Counted from the stretch's first letter, positions 43,777 to 53,733 are shown. The stretch: 64,000 nucleotides of DNA from Phyllobacterium sp. T1293 (GCF_020731415.2 NZ_CP088276.1:248001-312000), one strand, 5' to 3'. A program made the numbers and translations. The notes: generated from the sequence alone by a model not told the origin.

Positions 43777-45063
43777 ATGAGCCTCTATGGAATGATGCGG
43801 ACGGGTGTATCGGGCATGAATGCCCAGGCCAACCGTCTGTCGACTGTATCCGACAATATCGCGAATTCCAGCACCACAGGCTACAAGCGGGCAAGCACGC
43901 AGTTTGCTTCGCTGGTTCTGCCAAGCTCCGGCGGCGCCTATAATTCCGGCGGCGTGGAAACGGTCGTTCGCCATCATATTTCTGACGATGGTTCGCTGCG
44001 CTTCACCACATCTTCGACCGACCTTGCGCTCAAGGGCAACGGTTTCTTCGTCGTTAATGATAGAAATGGCACACCGTATCTGACACGCGCCGGCTCCTTC
44101 GTTCCCGATGCGCAGGGCAATCTTGTCAATGCCGCCGGGTACTACCTGATGGGCAATCCGATTGTGAATGGCCAGACGAATGCTGTTATCAATGGCTATC
44201 AGGGTCTGGAGAAGATCAATATCAAGCAGAACGACCTCGTTGCCGATCCAAGCCGCAAGGGGACATTCACCGCAAATCTTCCTGCCGGTTCAGCCGTTAT
44301 TGCGGCCGCAGACCTGCCGTCAAATGCGGCGGCCAACACAGCTGGAACAGCAAAATACACAGCCAAGACGTCGCTGCAGAGTTTCGACAATCTCGGCAAT
44401 CTGGTGGTTCTCGACGTCTACTTTACCAAGACGGGCGAAGATCCGGCCACCAAGAACGCCACCTGGGAAGCGACCGTTTACAACAAGGCCGATGCATCAG
44501 CCAGTGGAGGCTTTCCCTATTCCAAGCCTGCAATGAAGACTGAAACCTACAATTTCGATGGTGTGACCGGAAAGCTGACATCCACCGACAAGTCGCTTTC
44601 GGTCCAGATTCCCAATGGTCAGTTGCTGGAGATTGATCTGTCCGCGACCAAGCAGCTTGCGGGTGACTTTACGCCGATCGAAGCGAAGATTGACGGCAGC
44701 ACGCCGAGCCCTATCGACAATGTTGATATCGCTGCCGACGGCACAGTCGTTGCCCGCTACAAGAACGGCGCGCAGCGCGCCATCTATCAGATCGCACTGG
44801 CGGATGTTCCAAGTCCCGACAAGCTTCTGGTTCTGTCGGGCAATGTTTATTCGACCAGCGCGGAATCCGGTGATGTTCAGTTTGGCAAGCCCGGCAAGGG
44901 CAGCTTCGGCACGCTGACTTCGGGCGCGCTGGAGGAATCCAACGCGGACATCGCGCAGGAACTGACTGAGATGATTGAAGCGCAAAGAAGCTACACGGCC
45001 AATTCCAAGGTCTTCCAGACCGGTGCGGATTTGATGGACGTGCTGGTGAATCTGAAAAGGTAA
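43777..45063 (+). CDS. flgE: Flagellar hook protein FlgE
   Basis: Hook subunit of 428 residues. The N-terminal axial motif is MMRTGVSGMNAQANRLSTVSDNIANSSTTGYKR; GSLRFTTSSTDLALKGNGFFVV is the FlgE/F/G core. The variable surface domain lies between about residues 130 and 340. The C-terminal helix reads DIAQELTEMIEAQRSYTANSKVFQTG. Ribosome binding site AAGGAGA is 6 nt upstream. Confidence 0.96.
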   Translation: MSLYGMMRTGVSGMNAQANRLSTVSDNIANSSTTGYKRASTQFASLVLPSSGGAYNSGGVETVVRHHISDDGSLRFTTSSTDLALKGNGFFVVNDRNGTPYLTRAGSFVPDAQGNLVNAAGYYLMGNPIVNGQTNAVINGYQGLEKINIKQNDLVADPSRKGTFTANLPAGSAVIAAADLPSNAAANTAGTAKYTAKTSLQSFDNLGNLVVLDVYFTKTGEDPATKNATWEATVYNKADASASGGFPYSKPAMKTETYNFDGVTGKLTSTDKSLSVQIPNGQLLEIDLSATKQLAGDFTPIEAKIDGSTPSPIDNVDIAADGTVVARYKNGAQRAIYQIALADVPSPDKLLVLSGNVYSTSAESGDVQFGKPGKGSFGTLTSGALEESNADIAQELTEMIEAQRSYTANSKVFQTGADLMDVLVNLKR

Positions 45064-45091
45064 TACTCCAAATGGTGATTGGACCTAAGGC

Positions 45092-46564
45092 ATGTCATTA
45101 ACTTCGGCACTCCTTACCGCTCAGAGTGCTCTGACGACGACGTCGAAACAGACAGCGTTGGTATCCCGCAATATTGCGGGTGCCAACGATCCTAATTTTA
45201 CGCGTCGTATTGGTTCAGTCGTCAGTGGTCCCAATGGATCAACCTATCTGTCGGTTCGCCGCTCGGCCGATGACGCGCTTCTTTCCAAATATATCGAGAC
45301 CAACAGCCAGCTGGGAACGTCCAGTACGATGAAGAGCGGCCTCGACCGCTTGTCGGGCATCTATTCCGCCAACAATGCATCCGGTTCCCCAAGCGCTCTG
45401 CTGGGCGACCTGCGAGACTCGCTGCAGCAATATGCATCGCAGCCCGGCAATAACTCCGTGGGTGAAGCGGCTGTTTCCAAAGCCGTCAATCTCGCCAATG
45501 CCCTGAACAAGGGTTCGAACGAGATCCAGAAGCTGCGGCTGGATGCCGATGGCGACATCAATGATTCCGTCAAGAATATCAATTCGCTGCTGGCGAAGTT
45601 CGAGACGATCAATAACAAGGTGGTCAACGGAACCCGCTCCGGCGCTGACGTATCGGATTATCTCGACCAGCGTGATGGTTTGCTGAAGGAAATCTCCGGC
45701 GAGATCGGCATCACGACGATGGTGCGCGGCGACAATGATCTGGTCATTTTTGCCGAGTCCGGTGTAACCCTGTTCGAAGGATCGCCGCGCAAGGTCAGCT
45801 TCACACCGACGAGTGCTTTCGCAGCGGGTACAACGGGCAATCAGGTCTATGTGGATGGCGTGCCGCTATCGCATGATACATTCCAGCAGCCATTCGGAAC
45901 GGGCCGTTTGAGCGGTCTGCTGCAATTGCGCGATCAGACGGCACCTGCCTATCAGAACCAGCTTGATGAAGTGGCGCGCAGCCTTGTCAGCATGTTCGCC
46001 GAGAAGGATCAGAAAAACCCGCCGACACTGCCGAATGTTCCAGGCCTCTTCACCTATTCCGGTGCCCCAGCGATGCCTGCGGATGGCACGATTTCACCGG
46101 GTATTGCCGGAACCATCAAGGTTTCCTCCGCCTATATCCTGTCGGAAGGCGGTAGCCCGACGCTGCTGCGCGATGGCGGCACCAATCCCGCCAACCCGGA
46201 TTATGTGCAGAACACCGGTGGATCGGCTGGCTACTCCGCCCGTCTGCAGGGATTGATCGGGGCTATCAACGCGCCGCGCACTTACGACGCCAATGCGGGT
46301 ATAAGCGGGCAGAAAAGCCTTCTGGACTATTCCGCCGCCTCGATCAGCTCGCTTGAAACCAAACGCAAATCTGTCACCGAAACCAACACCTATAATGGCG
46401 TGCTGGCATCGCGGGCAGAGGACGCCATTTCCAATGCATCCGGCGTGAATATCGATGTCGAGATGCAATCGATGCTCGAACTTGAACATTCCTATCAGGC
46501 ATCGGCGCGCATTTTGTCCGCCGTGGATGCCATGTTGAACGAACTCTTGAACGCGGTGAAATAG
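45092..46564 (+). CDS. flgK: Hook-filament junction protein FlgK
   Basis: A 490-residue junction protein with N-terminal LTSALLTAQSALTTTSKQTALVSRNIAGANDPNF and the FlgK coiled segment SDYLDQRDGLLKEISGEIGITTM. The C-terminal axial helix is VDVEMQSMLELEHSYQASARILSAVDAMLNELL (here IDVEM...). It is followed after 2 bp by flgL. Confidence 0.94.
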   Translation: MSLTSALLTAQSALTTTSKQTALVSRNIAGANDPNFTRRIGSVVSGPNGSTYLSVRRSADDALLSKYIETNSQLGTSSTMKSGLDRLSGIYSANNASGSPSALLGDLRDSLQQYASQPGNNSVGEAAVSKAVNLANALNKGSNEIQKLRLDADGDINDSVKNINSLLAKFETINNKVVNGTRSGADVSDYLDQRDGLLKEISGEIGITTMVRGDNDLVIFAESGVTLFEGSPRKVSFTPTSAFAAGTTGNQVYVDGVPLSHDTFQQPFGTGRLSGLLQLRDQTAPAYQNQLDEVARSLVSMFAEKDQKNPPTLPNVPGLFTYSGAPAMPADGTISPGIAGTIKVSSAYILSEGGSPTLLRDGGTNPANPDYVQNTGGSAGYSARLQGLIGAINAPRTYDANAGISGQKSLLDYSAASISSLETKRKSVTETNTYNGVLASRAEDAISNASGVNIDVEMQSMLELEHSYQASARILSAVDAMLNELLNAVK

Positions 46565-46566
46565 CG

Positions 46567-47616
46567 ATGAAGACCCAGTCCATTTCATCCTACATGCTGG
46601 CCAATTCGACCCGCAACATTCTGGCGAAAGCACAGGCGGATCTTATCAAGGCAAAGGAAGAGGCCACGACAGGCTTTGTCTCCGATACGGGCCTTGCGCT
46701 TGGCAGCCGCACCGGCCAGTCGATTTCACTGCGCAAGGAATATGACCGGCTGACAGTCCTTACCGAGACCAACAATCTCATTGGCCAGCGCATGACGACC
46801 TCGCAGAATGCCCTTGGCAATCTCGTCAAGAATGCGACGGATTTTCTGGGCACCGTCACAGCCCTGCGCGGTTCGGCTGATGGTCATTCGGTCGCAGCCG
46901 ATAAGGCCAAGAGCGGCTTGCAGACAACAACAGGCCTCGCCAATACCAACTATAATGGCGAGTATGTTTTTGCCGGTGTGAATACCGATGTGCAGCCGAT
47001 GGATGACTACTATGCCGCCGGTAATCCAGCGCGGGCGGCGATCCAGACTGCTTTTCAGACCCAGTTCGGTTTCCCAATGACCGATCCGCAGGTCAAGAAT
47101 ATCACCGCCGATCAGATGAAGACCTTTCTCGACACGACCATGACCGCACAGTTCAGCGCGGGTTCATGGTCCAATAATTGGTCGTCCGCGTCCGATACGC
47201 TGGTCAAGAGCCGGATTGCACCGACAGAACTGGCCGAGACGTCCGTCAGCGCCAACAATGCCGGCTTCCGGCAATTGGCCATGAGTTACACCATGGTGGC
47301 CGAACTTGGAAATATCGGTTTGAGTCAGGGTGCTTTTGATGCTGTCATGGACAAGGCGATTTCCACAACGAGCCAAAGCGTCTCATCGCTGACGAGCGCC
47401 CAGTCCTTCCTTGGTGATGCGCAGGCCCGGACCAAGGATGCAACGGACCGTTTGACCGTGCAGATCAAGGTCCTCAACAGTTCGGTTCTCGATCTTGAAG
47501 CCGTTGACCCTTACGAGGCGGCCAACCGTGTGACCGCACTGACAACCCAGATCGAGGCGTCCTACGCCCTGACTGTCAAGTTGCAGAGCCTGAGCCTGCT
47601 CAACTATCTGAAATAA
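46567..47616 (+). CDS. flgL: Hook-filament junction protein FlgL
   Basis: A 349-residue flagellin-like protein with N-terminal SISSYMLANSTRNILAKAQADLIKAKEEATTG and C-terminal VTALTTQIEASYALTVKLQSLSLLNYLK. The middle contains GLANTNYNGEYVFAGVNTDVQPMDDY, a segment common in rhizobial FlgL. It is immediately downstream of flgK. Confidence 0.93.
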   Translation: MKTQSISSYMLANSTRNILAKAQADLIKAKEEATTGFVSDTGLALGSRTGQSISLRKEYDRLTVLTETNNLIGQRMTTSQNALGNLVKNATDFLGTVTALRGSADGHSVAADKAKSGLQTTTGLANTNYNGEYVFAGVNTDVQPMDDYYAAGNPARAAIQTAFQTQFGFPMTDPQVKNITADQMKTFLDTTMTAQFSAGSWSNNWSSASDTLVKSRIAPTELAETSVSANNAGFRQLAMSYTMVAELGNIGLSQGAFDAVMDKAISTTSQSVSSLTSAQSFLGDAQARTKDATDRLTVQIKVLNSSVLDLEAVDPYEAANRVTALTTQIEASYALTVKLQSLSLLNYLK

Positions 47617-47667
47617 TCGCAACGTGCGCGGCTCGCGCGCCCGTTCCCGTCGATACCGGAAAGACAC

Positions 47668-48012
47668 ATGTACCAGGCCCGATACAACGACATTATGGAC
47701 GACGGCGCAGAGAGCGCCAAGGAGCGCGAACGCTCGCTGTTCGACCAGTCGATCCTGATGCTGGAGGAAGCGCGCGACGAGGGCGAATATTCCTTCAAAG
47801 CCATTGAGGCGGTGCATTTTACCTCCCGCCTCTGGGTGATTGTGATTGAGGATCTCGGCAGTCCCGAAAATGGCCTGCCGCAGCAATTGCGTGCCTCGCT
47901 AATTTCGATCGGTATCTACATTCTGAAAGAGCTTGAGGCTATCCGGCAGGGCAGTTCGGTCGATTATGATGGCATCATCGAGATCACCAGAACCATTCGT
48001 GACGGGATCTGA
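47668..48012 (+). CDS. flaF: Flagellar biosynthesis regulator FlaF
   Basis: A small 114-residue protein ([34 protein letters not shown], then [30 protein letters not shown]). FlaF works with FlbT to balance flagellin synthesis and secretion in alphaproteobacteria. The pair order flaF-flbT, 4 bp apart, is conserved. Confidence 0.92.
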   Translation: MYQARYNDIMDDGAESAKERERSLFDQSILMLEEARDEGEYSFKAIEAVHFTSRLWVIVIEDLGSPENGLPQQLRASLISIGIYILKELEAIRQGSSVDYDGIIEITRTIRDGI

Positions 48013-48016
48013 CATC

Positions 48017-48457
48017 ATGAAAATTACCCTGCGTGCCGGTGAAAAGGTCTATATCAACGGCGCTATTCTGAGTGCGGACCGAAAAGTCTCCCTCGAGTTT
48101 CTCAATGACGTTACTTTCCTGCTCGAAAGTCATGTGCTGCAGGCAAGTGAAACGACAACGCCGCTGCGTCAGCTCTATTATGCGGCGCAGATCATGCTGA
48201 TCAATCCGCTGATCAGGCATGAAGCAAACATCACCTTCAAGCGTATGCTGGGAAATCTGCTGGCAACGTTTGAAAACCAGCTGATGCTGAAGGAGCTGAA
48301 GCTGATCGATGAGATCGTCTGTAATGACCGGGTGTTTGAGGCACTCAAGGCCATACGTTCGCTCTATCCGCTGGAAGCGCAAATTCTGTCCGGCGATCTG
48401 GACACCATCCATCCCACCCATTCGGACCAGCCAAACAGGCCGGAGGCAATCGCATGA
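48017..48457 (+). CDS. flbT: Flagellin post-transcriptional regulator FlbT
   Basis: A 146-residue regulator from the ATG at 48017, chosen because [18 protein letters not shown] is the family N-terminus; the open frame begins earlier inside flaF. Family segments [39 protein letters not shown] are clear. In Caulobacter FlbT binds flagellin mRNA leaders. The 5' region of fliC here has stem-loops that could be its target. It overlaps flgD by 4 bp. Confidence 0.93.
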   Translation: MKITLRAGEKVYINGAILSADRKVSLEFLNDVTFLLESHVLQASETTTPLRQLYYAAQIMLINPLIRHEANITFKRMLGNLLATFENQLMLKELKLIDEIVCNDRVFEALKAIRSLYPLEAQILSGDLDTIHPTHSDQPNRPEAIA

Positions 48458-48852
48458 CCACTACCCCGCCCGTCGGATCATCAACCGGCAACACACCGGA
48501 CACGTCCAAAGCGGGCGGCCCAAGTGTCGACTATCAATCCTTTCTCAAGCTGCTCGTTGCGCAGATGAAGAATCAGGACCCGACCCAGCCCATGGACGGC
48601 ACGCAATATGTGGCGCAGCTGGCGCAGTTCTCCAATGTTGAACAGTCGACATTGATGAACAAGAAACTGGATCAGATTCTGGCAAGCTCCTCGCTGTCGC
48701 AGGCTGACGGCATTATCGGCAGAACCGTCACGAGCGCCGATGGCAAAGTCACCGGCGTGGTGGAATCGGTCAAGATCTACAGCGATGGCATGATTGCCAA
48801 GCTGAAGGGCGGTGCTGAATTGCCTGTTACCGCCGGCATCGTCATCAGTTGA
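48454..48852 (+). CDS. flgD: Hook assembly scaffold protein FlgD
   Basis: A 132-residue cap protein for hook assembly. The conserved N-terminal block is [40 protein letters not shown]. It lacks the C-terminal Fn3/tudor domains of enterobacterial FlgD, which is normal for the rhizobial short form. It overlaps flbT by 4 bp. Confidence 0.93.
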   Translation: MTTTPPVGSSTGNTPDTSKAGGPSVDYQSFLKLLVAQMKNQDPTQPMDGTQYVAQLAQFSNVEQSTLMNKKLDQILASSSLSQADGIIGRTVTSADGKVTGVVESVKIYSDGMIAKLKGGAELPVTAGIVIS

Positions 48853-48868
48853 TCGCCAGCAGCCAATC

Positions 48869-49135
48869 ATGAATGAGGCCGATGCACTCGACATCATCAA
48901 CCAGGCGATCTGGACGGTGATTGTCGCTTCCGGCCCAGCGGTCGGCGCTGCCATGCTGGCAGGCGTCTGTATCGCGCTGTTTCAGGCCCTGACGCAAATT
49001 CAGGAAGTAACACTGACCTTCGTGCCGAAGATCATTGTGATCCTCGCTGTGCTTGCACTGACGGCGCCTTTCGTCGGCTCGCAGATCAATACACTTACGC
49101 TGCTGACTTATTCACGCATTGAAAAGGGTTTTTGA
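48869..49135 (+). CDS. fliQ: Flagellar export gate protein FliQ
   Basis: An 88-residue gate component with two membrane helices (IWTVIVASGPAVGAAMLAGVCIALF and IIVILAVLALTAPFVGSQI). The start at 48869 gives MNEADALDIINQAIW, the normal N-terminus. A 677-bp non-coding gap follows, unusual within this otherwise compact cluster. Confidence 0.94.
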   Translation: MNEADALDIINQAIWTVIVASGPAVGAAMLAGVCIALFQALTQIQEVTLTFVPKIIVILAVLALTAPFVGSQINTLTLLTYSRIEKGF

Positions 49136-49161
49136 GCTTTCGCATTGCGGTAAAGGAATTA

Positions 49162-49191
49162 CCCCACTCTGCCCTGTCGGGCAGAGTGGGG
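49162..49191. terminator. Perfect 13-bp hairpin after fliQ
   Basis: CCCCACTCTGCCC, loop TGTC, GGGCAGAGTGGGG, starting 26 bp after the fliQ stop. No U-run follows, so it may be a weak terminator, an mRNA-stabilising hairpin or a short repeat unit. Confidence 0.55.
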
Positions 49192-49601
49192 TGAGCACGC
49201 GCCACCCAAACCACCATTCTCAAAAAAATCACCACCAACTTATCCACGTTTCTCCAACGTCGCTTATTCTGATGGTGTCCTTTCCGGCGGGAATGCTTCC
49301 GGAAACTATTCGAAGTCAGGAAAGGACCGGCGCTTCTGTTTGCGGGTGGTAGTCCCGCAGACCGGAGAGGTTCCGCTCTTATGCCGGTACTGAGCCTGAC
49401 AGCCAGGAAATCGGTGAAGAACGGGAACACAAATCGCCGGGGCGGGTGGTCCGAGGGATCGTAAACACCGCAACACCAACCAAAGACTTCAGCGCTCCCG
49501 ATGGACCGCCCGTCTTTCCCACTTTTTCAATGGCCAGACGCGAAAGCGGGTGTGGCAACGGGGAAGTACAATCTGGTTGGCTGCAAATCCATTGTTGCGC
49601 C

Positions 49602-49710
49602 CTTCGACAGGCTCAGGATGAGGGAGGGTGAGGATTGCAATGCACATCGACAATTCTGCAGAACTTGACTCCCTGCATCCACACTCTCCCTCATGGTGAG
49701 CTTGTCGAAC
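49602..49710. repeat. Imperfect palindromic intergenic repeat element
   Basis: Left arm 49602-49630 begins CTTCGACAGGCTCAGGATGA; right arm 49682-49710 is its inverted counterpart (reverse complement begins GTTCGACAAGCTCACCATGA). The arms match at about 25 of 29 positions and enclose about 50 bp. Sequences of this kind recur in alphaproteobacterial intergenic regions, so it is probably a dispersed REP/BIME-like or MITE-like element. Confidence 0.65.
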
Positions 49711-49763
49711 CACGAACCACGCAAATCCGGTTTTGCAAAGCACGGACAACATCCCCGCTTTGG

Positions 49764-49790
49764 CTTCGCGTAAGCTTCGCTCCCTATGCT
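49764..49790 (+). promoter_or_regulatory. Candidate FtcR box and promoter of the flhA operon
   Basis: CTTCG (49764-49768), CGTAAG, CTTCG (49775-49779), then 5 nt and TATGCT (49785-49790). It ends 34 bp before the flhA GTG. Around it the match to the fliF upstream region extends over about 28 bp. Confidence 0.55.
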
Positions 49791-49812
49791 CCAACGATCA
49801 TAGGAGAATGCC

Positions 49813-51903
49813 GTGCAACAGGTCGCCGTCAAAAAACTGGGAGACAAGGGTTATCTGACCGGCAGTGATGTCGGGCTGGCGCTCGGCATCGTCGTTATCC
49901 TGACCGTGCTCTTCCTGCCCGTATCGCCGGTTGTTCTTGATATTGGCCTCGCATTTTCCATCGCGTTGTCAGTTCTCATCCTCATGGTATCGCTGTGGAT
50001 TCAGCGCCCGCTCGATTTCTCGGCCTTTCCGACGGTTCTGCTGATTGCCACCATGATGCGCCTGTCGCTCAACATTGCAACAACCCGCGTCATCCTCACC
50101 CATGGTGATGAGGGCTATGCGGCGGCGGGGCAGGTCATTCACGGCTTTTCCCAGTTCGTCATGGGCGGTGATTTCGTCATCGGTCTGGTGGTCTTTGCCA
50201 TCCTGATCATCGTCAACTTTCTCGTCATCACCAAGGGCGCAACGCGTATCGCGGAAGTTGGCGCACGTTTTACGCTTGATGCCATTCCCGGCAAGCAGAT
50301 GGCGATTGATGCGGACCTGTCATCCGGCTTGATTGACGAGAAAGAGGCGCAGCACCGCCGCCGCGAACTGGAGGAAGAAAGCGCCTTCTTCGGATCGATG
50401 GATGGTGCGTCAAAGTTCGTGCGCGGCGATGCGATTGCCGGTCTTATCATCACCGCCGTCAATATTTTCGGCGGTATCATCATCGGCGTTACCCGCCACG
50501 GCATGGAAGTGGGTCAGGCCGCCGACGTCTTCACCAAACTTTCGGTTGGTGATGGTCTGGTCACGCAGATTCCGGCGCTGATCGTATCGCTTGCCGCGGG
50601 CCTGCTTGTTTCCAAAGGCGGCACACGCGGCTCCACCGACAAGGCTGTTTTCGGCCAGCTCGGTGCCTATCCAAAGGCGTTATTCGTGGCGGCGCTCCTG
50701 CTGTTCGTGCTTGGCGTCCTGCCCGGTCTGCCCGCCTTTCCATTCTTCATTCTCGCGCTCGGCCTTGTTGCCATCGGCATTTCGGTTCCGCGCAAACTTG
50801 CACGCGTGGCAGCAGCCGCATTGGCCGATGATGCGCAGAAAAAGAAAGCGGCAGAGGACGAGGACCGCAACTCTGTCCGCGCTTCACTCGAAACGGCACA
50901 GATTGAGCTTTGTCTGGGCAAGCAGCTGTCGACACGCCTGATGGCCTCGCAGCTGGAACTTGCGCACCGCGTCAACAAGATGCGCAAGAAGTTTGCCACG
51001 GAGTATGGCTTTGTCGTGCCGGAGATCAAGGTCACGGATGATTTTCTCATTCCGCCAAAAGTCTATCGCATCAAGATCCATGGCACTGTTGTTGTCTCGC
51101 AGGAACTGCGCGTCGGCGAAATCATGGTTATTCCCGGTGATCGCCCGATCCCCGAAATTCCGGGTGAAGAGGTGAGGGAGCCCGCCTTTGGCATGAAGGC
51201 CTATTCGGTGCCGGAAACCTTTGCCGCTGACCTTAAGCGCGACAATTACATGACCGTCGACAATCTTTCCGTGATGCTCACGCACCTCAGCGAGATCGTC
51301 CGCAACAATCTGGCGCAGCTTCTGTCCTATAAGGATATGCGCGCGCTGCTGGACAGGCTCGGCCCTGAATATCGCAAGCTGCTTGACGATATCTGCCCCG
51401 CCCATCTTTCCTATTCGGGCCTGCAGGCGGTGCTCAAGCTGCTATTGTCGGAGCGGGTTTCCATCCGCAATCTCAATCTTATTCTTGAAGCCATTGCCGA
51501 AGTCGCGCCGCATATCCGCCGTTCGGAAATGATCGTGGAGCACGTCCGCATGCGCATGTCACAGCAGATTTGCGGGGACCTTGCGGATAATGGCGTGCTC
51601 AGCGTCCTGCGTCTTGGCAATCGCTGGGATATGGTTTTCCATCAGAGCCTCAAGCGCGATGCCAAGGGTGATATCATCGAATTTGATATTGACCCACGTC
51701 TGCTTGAACAGTTTGGCACCGAAGCCAGCACGGCAATCCGCAAACATCTGGATGCGGGGGAACGTTTCGTGCTCGTCGCATCGCCGGAAGCGCGGCCCTA
51801 TATCCGCATGATCATCGAAAGGCTGTTTGCCACGCTTTCCGTGTTGTCCCATGTGGAGATTGCCCGCGGCGTCGAAGTGCGTTCGCTCGGAACGATCTCG
51901 TGA
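49813..51903 (+). CDS. flhA: Flagellar export gate protein FlhA
   Basis: Main export gate protein of 696 residues. The N-terminal half has eight membrane helices and the FHIPEP-type motif region ([26 protein letters not shown]). The C-terminal half is the cytoplasmic substrate-docking domain ([30 protein letters not shown]). The start is GTG with AGGAG 7 nt upstream. It opens the last flagellar operon. Confidence 0.96.
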   Translation: MQQVAVKKLGDKGYLTGSDVGLALGIVVILTVLFLPVSPVVLDIGLAFSIALSVLILMVSLWIQRPLDFSAFPTVLLIATMMRLSLNIATTRVILTHGDEGYAAAGQVIHGFSQFVMGGDFVIGLVVFAILIIVNFLVITKGATRIAEVGARFTLDAIPGKQMAIDADLSSGLIDEKEAQHRRRELEEESAFFGSMDGASKFVRGDAIAGLIITAVNIFGGIIIGVTRHGMEVGQAADVFTKLSVGDGLVTQIPALIVSLAAGLLVSKGGTRGSTDKAVFGQLGAYPKALFVAALLLFVLGVLPGLPAFPFFILALGLVAIGISVPRKLARVAAAALADDAQKKKAAEDEDRNSVRASLETAQIELCLGKQLSTRLMASQLELAHRVNKMRKKFATEYGFVVPEIKVTDDFLIPPKVYRIKIHGTVVVSQELRVGEIMVIPGDRPIPEIPGEEVREPAFGMKAYSVPETFAADLKRDNYMTVDNLSVMLTHLSEIVRNNLAQLLSYKDMRALLDRLGPEYRKLLDDICPAHLSYSGLQAVLKLLLSERVSIRNLNLILEAIAEVAPHIRRSEMIVEHVRMRMSQQICGDLADNGVLSVLRLGNRWDMVFHQSLKRDAKGDIIEFDIDPRLLEQFGTEASTAIRKHLDAGERFVLVASPEARPYIRMIIERLFATLSVLSHVEIARGVEVRSLGTIS

Positions 51904-51914
51904 GGCTTTGATTG

Positions 51915-52673
51915 ATGCTGCAGAATCTGGCGCTCAGCGACATGGTGATCGCCGCCTTTCTGGTCTTTGCCCGCGTCGGGGCGTGCCTGCTGATTATGCC
52001 CGGTATTTCCAGCCCGCGCATTCCGTTGCAGGTCAGGCTTTTTCTCGCTCTCGCCTGTTCACTGATGGTCGTGCCGCTCGTGCTCAAGCAGGTAACACCC
52101 GCGGCCAATGCCGCACCGCTCGTGCTGATGCGCATCATCGTCATCGAAGCCATTGTCGGCGCGCTGATCGGCATACTGGCACGCATGTATTTCTGGGCTC
52201 TGCAGTTCATGGCCAACACCATTGCCATGGCGACAGGCTATTCCGGCGCTCCGGGGGCGGGTATTGAATCCGAAGAACCGCAGGCGGCGATTGCCACCAT
52301 CGTTACTTTCTCGGCCTTGCTGATGTTCTTCATCATGGACCTGCATCTTGAAGTGCTGCGTGCCTTGCTCTCATCCTATTCGGCTATCCCGGTTGATGGG
52401 GTTTTCCAGCCAGCAACCGCCATGGTCAATCTGACCGATACACTGTCCAAAGCCTTCTTCAGCACCATTCGCATTGCGGCACCCTTCATTGTCTTTGCGG
52501 TTGTCGTGAACATTGCCGTTGGCCTCATCAACAAGCTGACCCCGACAATCCCTGTCTATTTCATCTCCATGCCGTTCGTGCTCGCGGGCGGTTTGATGCT
52601 TCTCTATTTCACTATGCCCGATCTGCTCCGGTTCTTTACCAGCGAGACCGGCAGCTATCTCAGGAACTTTTGA
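51915..52673 (+). CDS. fliR: Flagellar export gate protein FliR
   Basis: Gate protein of 252 residues with about six membrane helices: MVIAAFLVFARVGACLLIMPG at the start, and ISMPFVLAGGLMLLYFTM near the end. GAPGAGIESEEPQAAIATIVTFSALLMFFIMDLH is the conserved central block. The ATG at 51915 is used; a TTG precedes it by one codon. It is 11 bp after flhA. Confidence 0.94.
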   Translation: MLQNLALSDMVIAAFLVFARVGACLLIMPGISSPRIPLQVRLFLALACSLMVVPLVLKQVTPAANAAPLVLMRIIVIEAIVGALIGILARMYFWALQFMANTIAMATGYSGAPGAGIESEEPQAAIATIVTFSALLMFFIMDLHLEVLRALLSSYSAIPVDGVFQPATAMVNLTDTLSKAFFSTIRIAAPFIVFAVVVNIAVGLINKLTPTIPVYFISMPFVLAGGLMLLYFTMPDLLRFFTSETGSYLRNF

Positions 52674-52674
52674 C

Positions 52675-53085
52675 ATGGCCAGCGGATCAGGCTCACGCAC
52701 CTCGCTCCAGGCAATGATCAAACTGCAGGGCCTGACCAAAGCCCGGCATGAGATGGAGCTTTCGCGGCTGACGGCACAATTTCTGGCGATTGACGCGGAA
52801 AACGTGGCTCTGTTCAAAATGCAGAATGATCGCTTCGAAAATGGCGGGGGTATCGTTCCCGCCGATCTCATCATGAAGCGGCTTGAAACCAACAAGGCAA
52901 AACAGGCTGATCTGTCCGAGCGGATGACCTTTGAAAAGCGCGATCTGCTGATGGTTTCACGCACGCTGGATATATTGCGCGATCGTCTTCGTCAGCTGGA
53001 ACAGGATATGGAGCGAATCGCTGCGGCTGACGAAATCGAGGAATATGTCATCCATACAATCGCTGGCGGCACAAGCCTCCCGTAA
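52675..53085 (+). CDS. Coiled-coil protein, possible FliJ
   Basis: A 136-residue soluble protein made largely of two predicted coiled-coil helices (LTKARHEMELSRLTAQFLAIDAENVALFKMQNDRF and KAKQADLSERMTFEKRDLLMVSRTLDILRDRLRQLEQDMERI). Size, helix pattern and the export-gene neighbourhood fit FliJ, the export chaperone escort. Sequence-level support is weak. It starts 1 nt after fliR. Confidence 0.55.
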   Translation: MASGSGSRTSLQAMIKLQGLTKARHEMELSRLTAQFLAIDAENVALFKMQNDRFENGGGIVPADLIMKRLETNKAKQADLSERMTFEKRDLLMVSRTLDILRDRLRQLEQDMERIAAADEIEEYVIHTIAGGTSLP

Positions 53086-53134
53086 GTTTGGGCAGGTAAG
53101 GTGGAAAGCATGAAACACGATGGGACAATGACTG

Positions 53135-53707
53135 ATGGCCATTAATCCACCTTCCGATCTGGTGCTGGATGTTGCCAATGCAGCAGATCCGGCAACCTTG
53201 CAGGCTTCGGTCGAAAAACTTCGCAGCCTTGCCGCTGCGCGTGTCGAAGCCCAGACGCGGCTTTCGCGCGAGACATTTGCATCGATACAACAGGCGGGTA
53301 CTCCAACGGTTTCCATCGGCAGCACACATGCACCCGACAGGCAGAATGCCGCCTACAAGAAGTTTGAATCATTCATGCTGCAATCCTTTGTCGAGTCCAT
53401 GTTTACAGGCGACAATCAGGCCGTGTTCGGTCAGGGCATTGCCGGGGATTACTGGAAATCGATGATGTCAGAGGCAGTGGCCAAGAAGATGGCCGATGCC
53501 GGTGGTATTGGTGTGGCGAAGATGCTGGAACAGCAGAGCGCCAAGAAAGCGAAAAACGAGGCAGCGAGTGAAACGCCCGCTGTATCAGGCAATCAAAGTC
53601 TCACTCAAAAACAGGACTCAAATGTCATTTTGTACCAGATCGAACGGCAACTCATTCACAAGCAATTGAAAACGACGAAACCTGTTGAAGATATCAGACA
53701 GGGCTGA
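53135..53707 (+). CDS. flgJ: Rod-binding protein, FlgJ N-terminal-like
   Basis: A 190-residue protein with the rod-binding core AYKKFESFMLQSFVESMFTGDNQAVFGQGIAGDYWKSMMSEAVAKKMADAGGIGVAKML. This matches the N-terminal domain of FlgJ. The muramidase domain is absent; in this lineage that activity is provided separately, probably by the SLT gene at 42146-42736. The rest is a low-complexity C-terminal tail. Confidence 0.85.
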   Translation: MAINPPSDLVLDVANAADPATLQASVEKLRSLAAARVEAQTRLSRETFASIQQAGTPTVSIGSTHAPDRQNAAYKKFESFMLQSFVESMFTGDNQAVFGQGIAGDYWKSMMSEAVAKKMADAGGIGVAKMLEQQSAKKAKNEAASETPAVSGNQSLTQKQDSNVILYQIERQLIHKQLKTTKPVEDIRQG

Positions 53708-53733
53708 GGCCGCCAGGATTGGAGGAAATGAAT

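Larger units (their letters stand above)
49136..49812. promoter_or_regulatory. Non-coding gap between fliQ and flhA
   Basis: 677 bases without a convincing gene; small open frames on either strand have no family features and span repeats. It contains a perfect 13-bp hairpin at 49162-49191, an inverted repeat element at 49602-49710 and the flhA FtcR-box-like promoter at 49764-49790. Confidence 0.6.

Noticed and set aside
49446..49868. Small open frames on both strands in the fliQ-flhA gap
   Set aside because: They run through the palindromic repeat and into flhA, and their products are Cys/Arg-rich without domain features.
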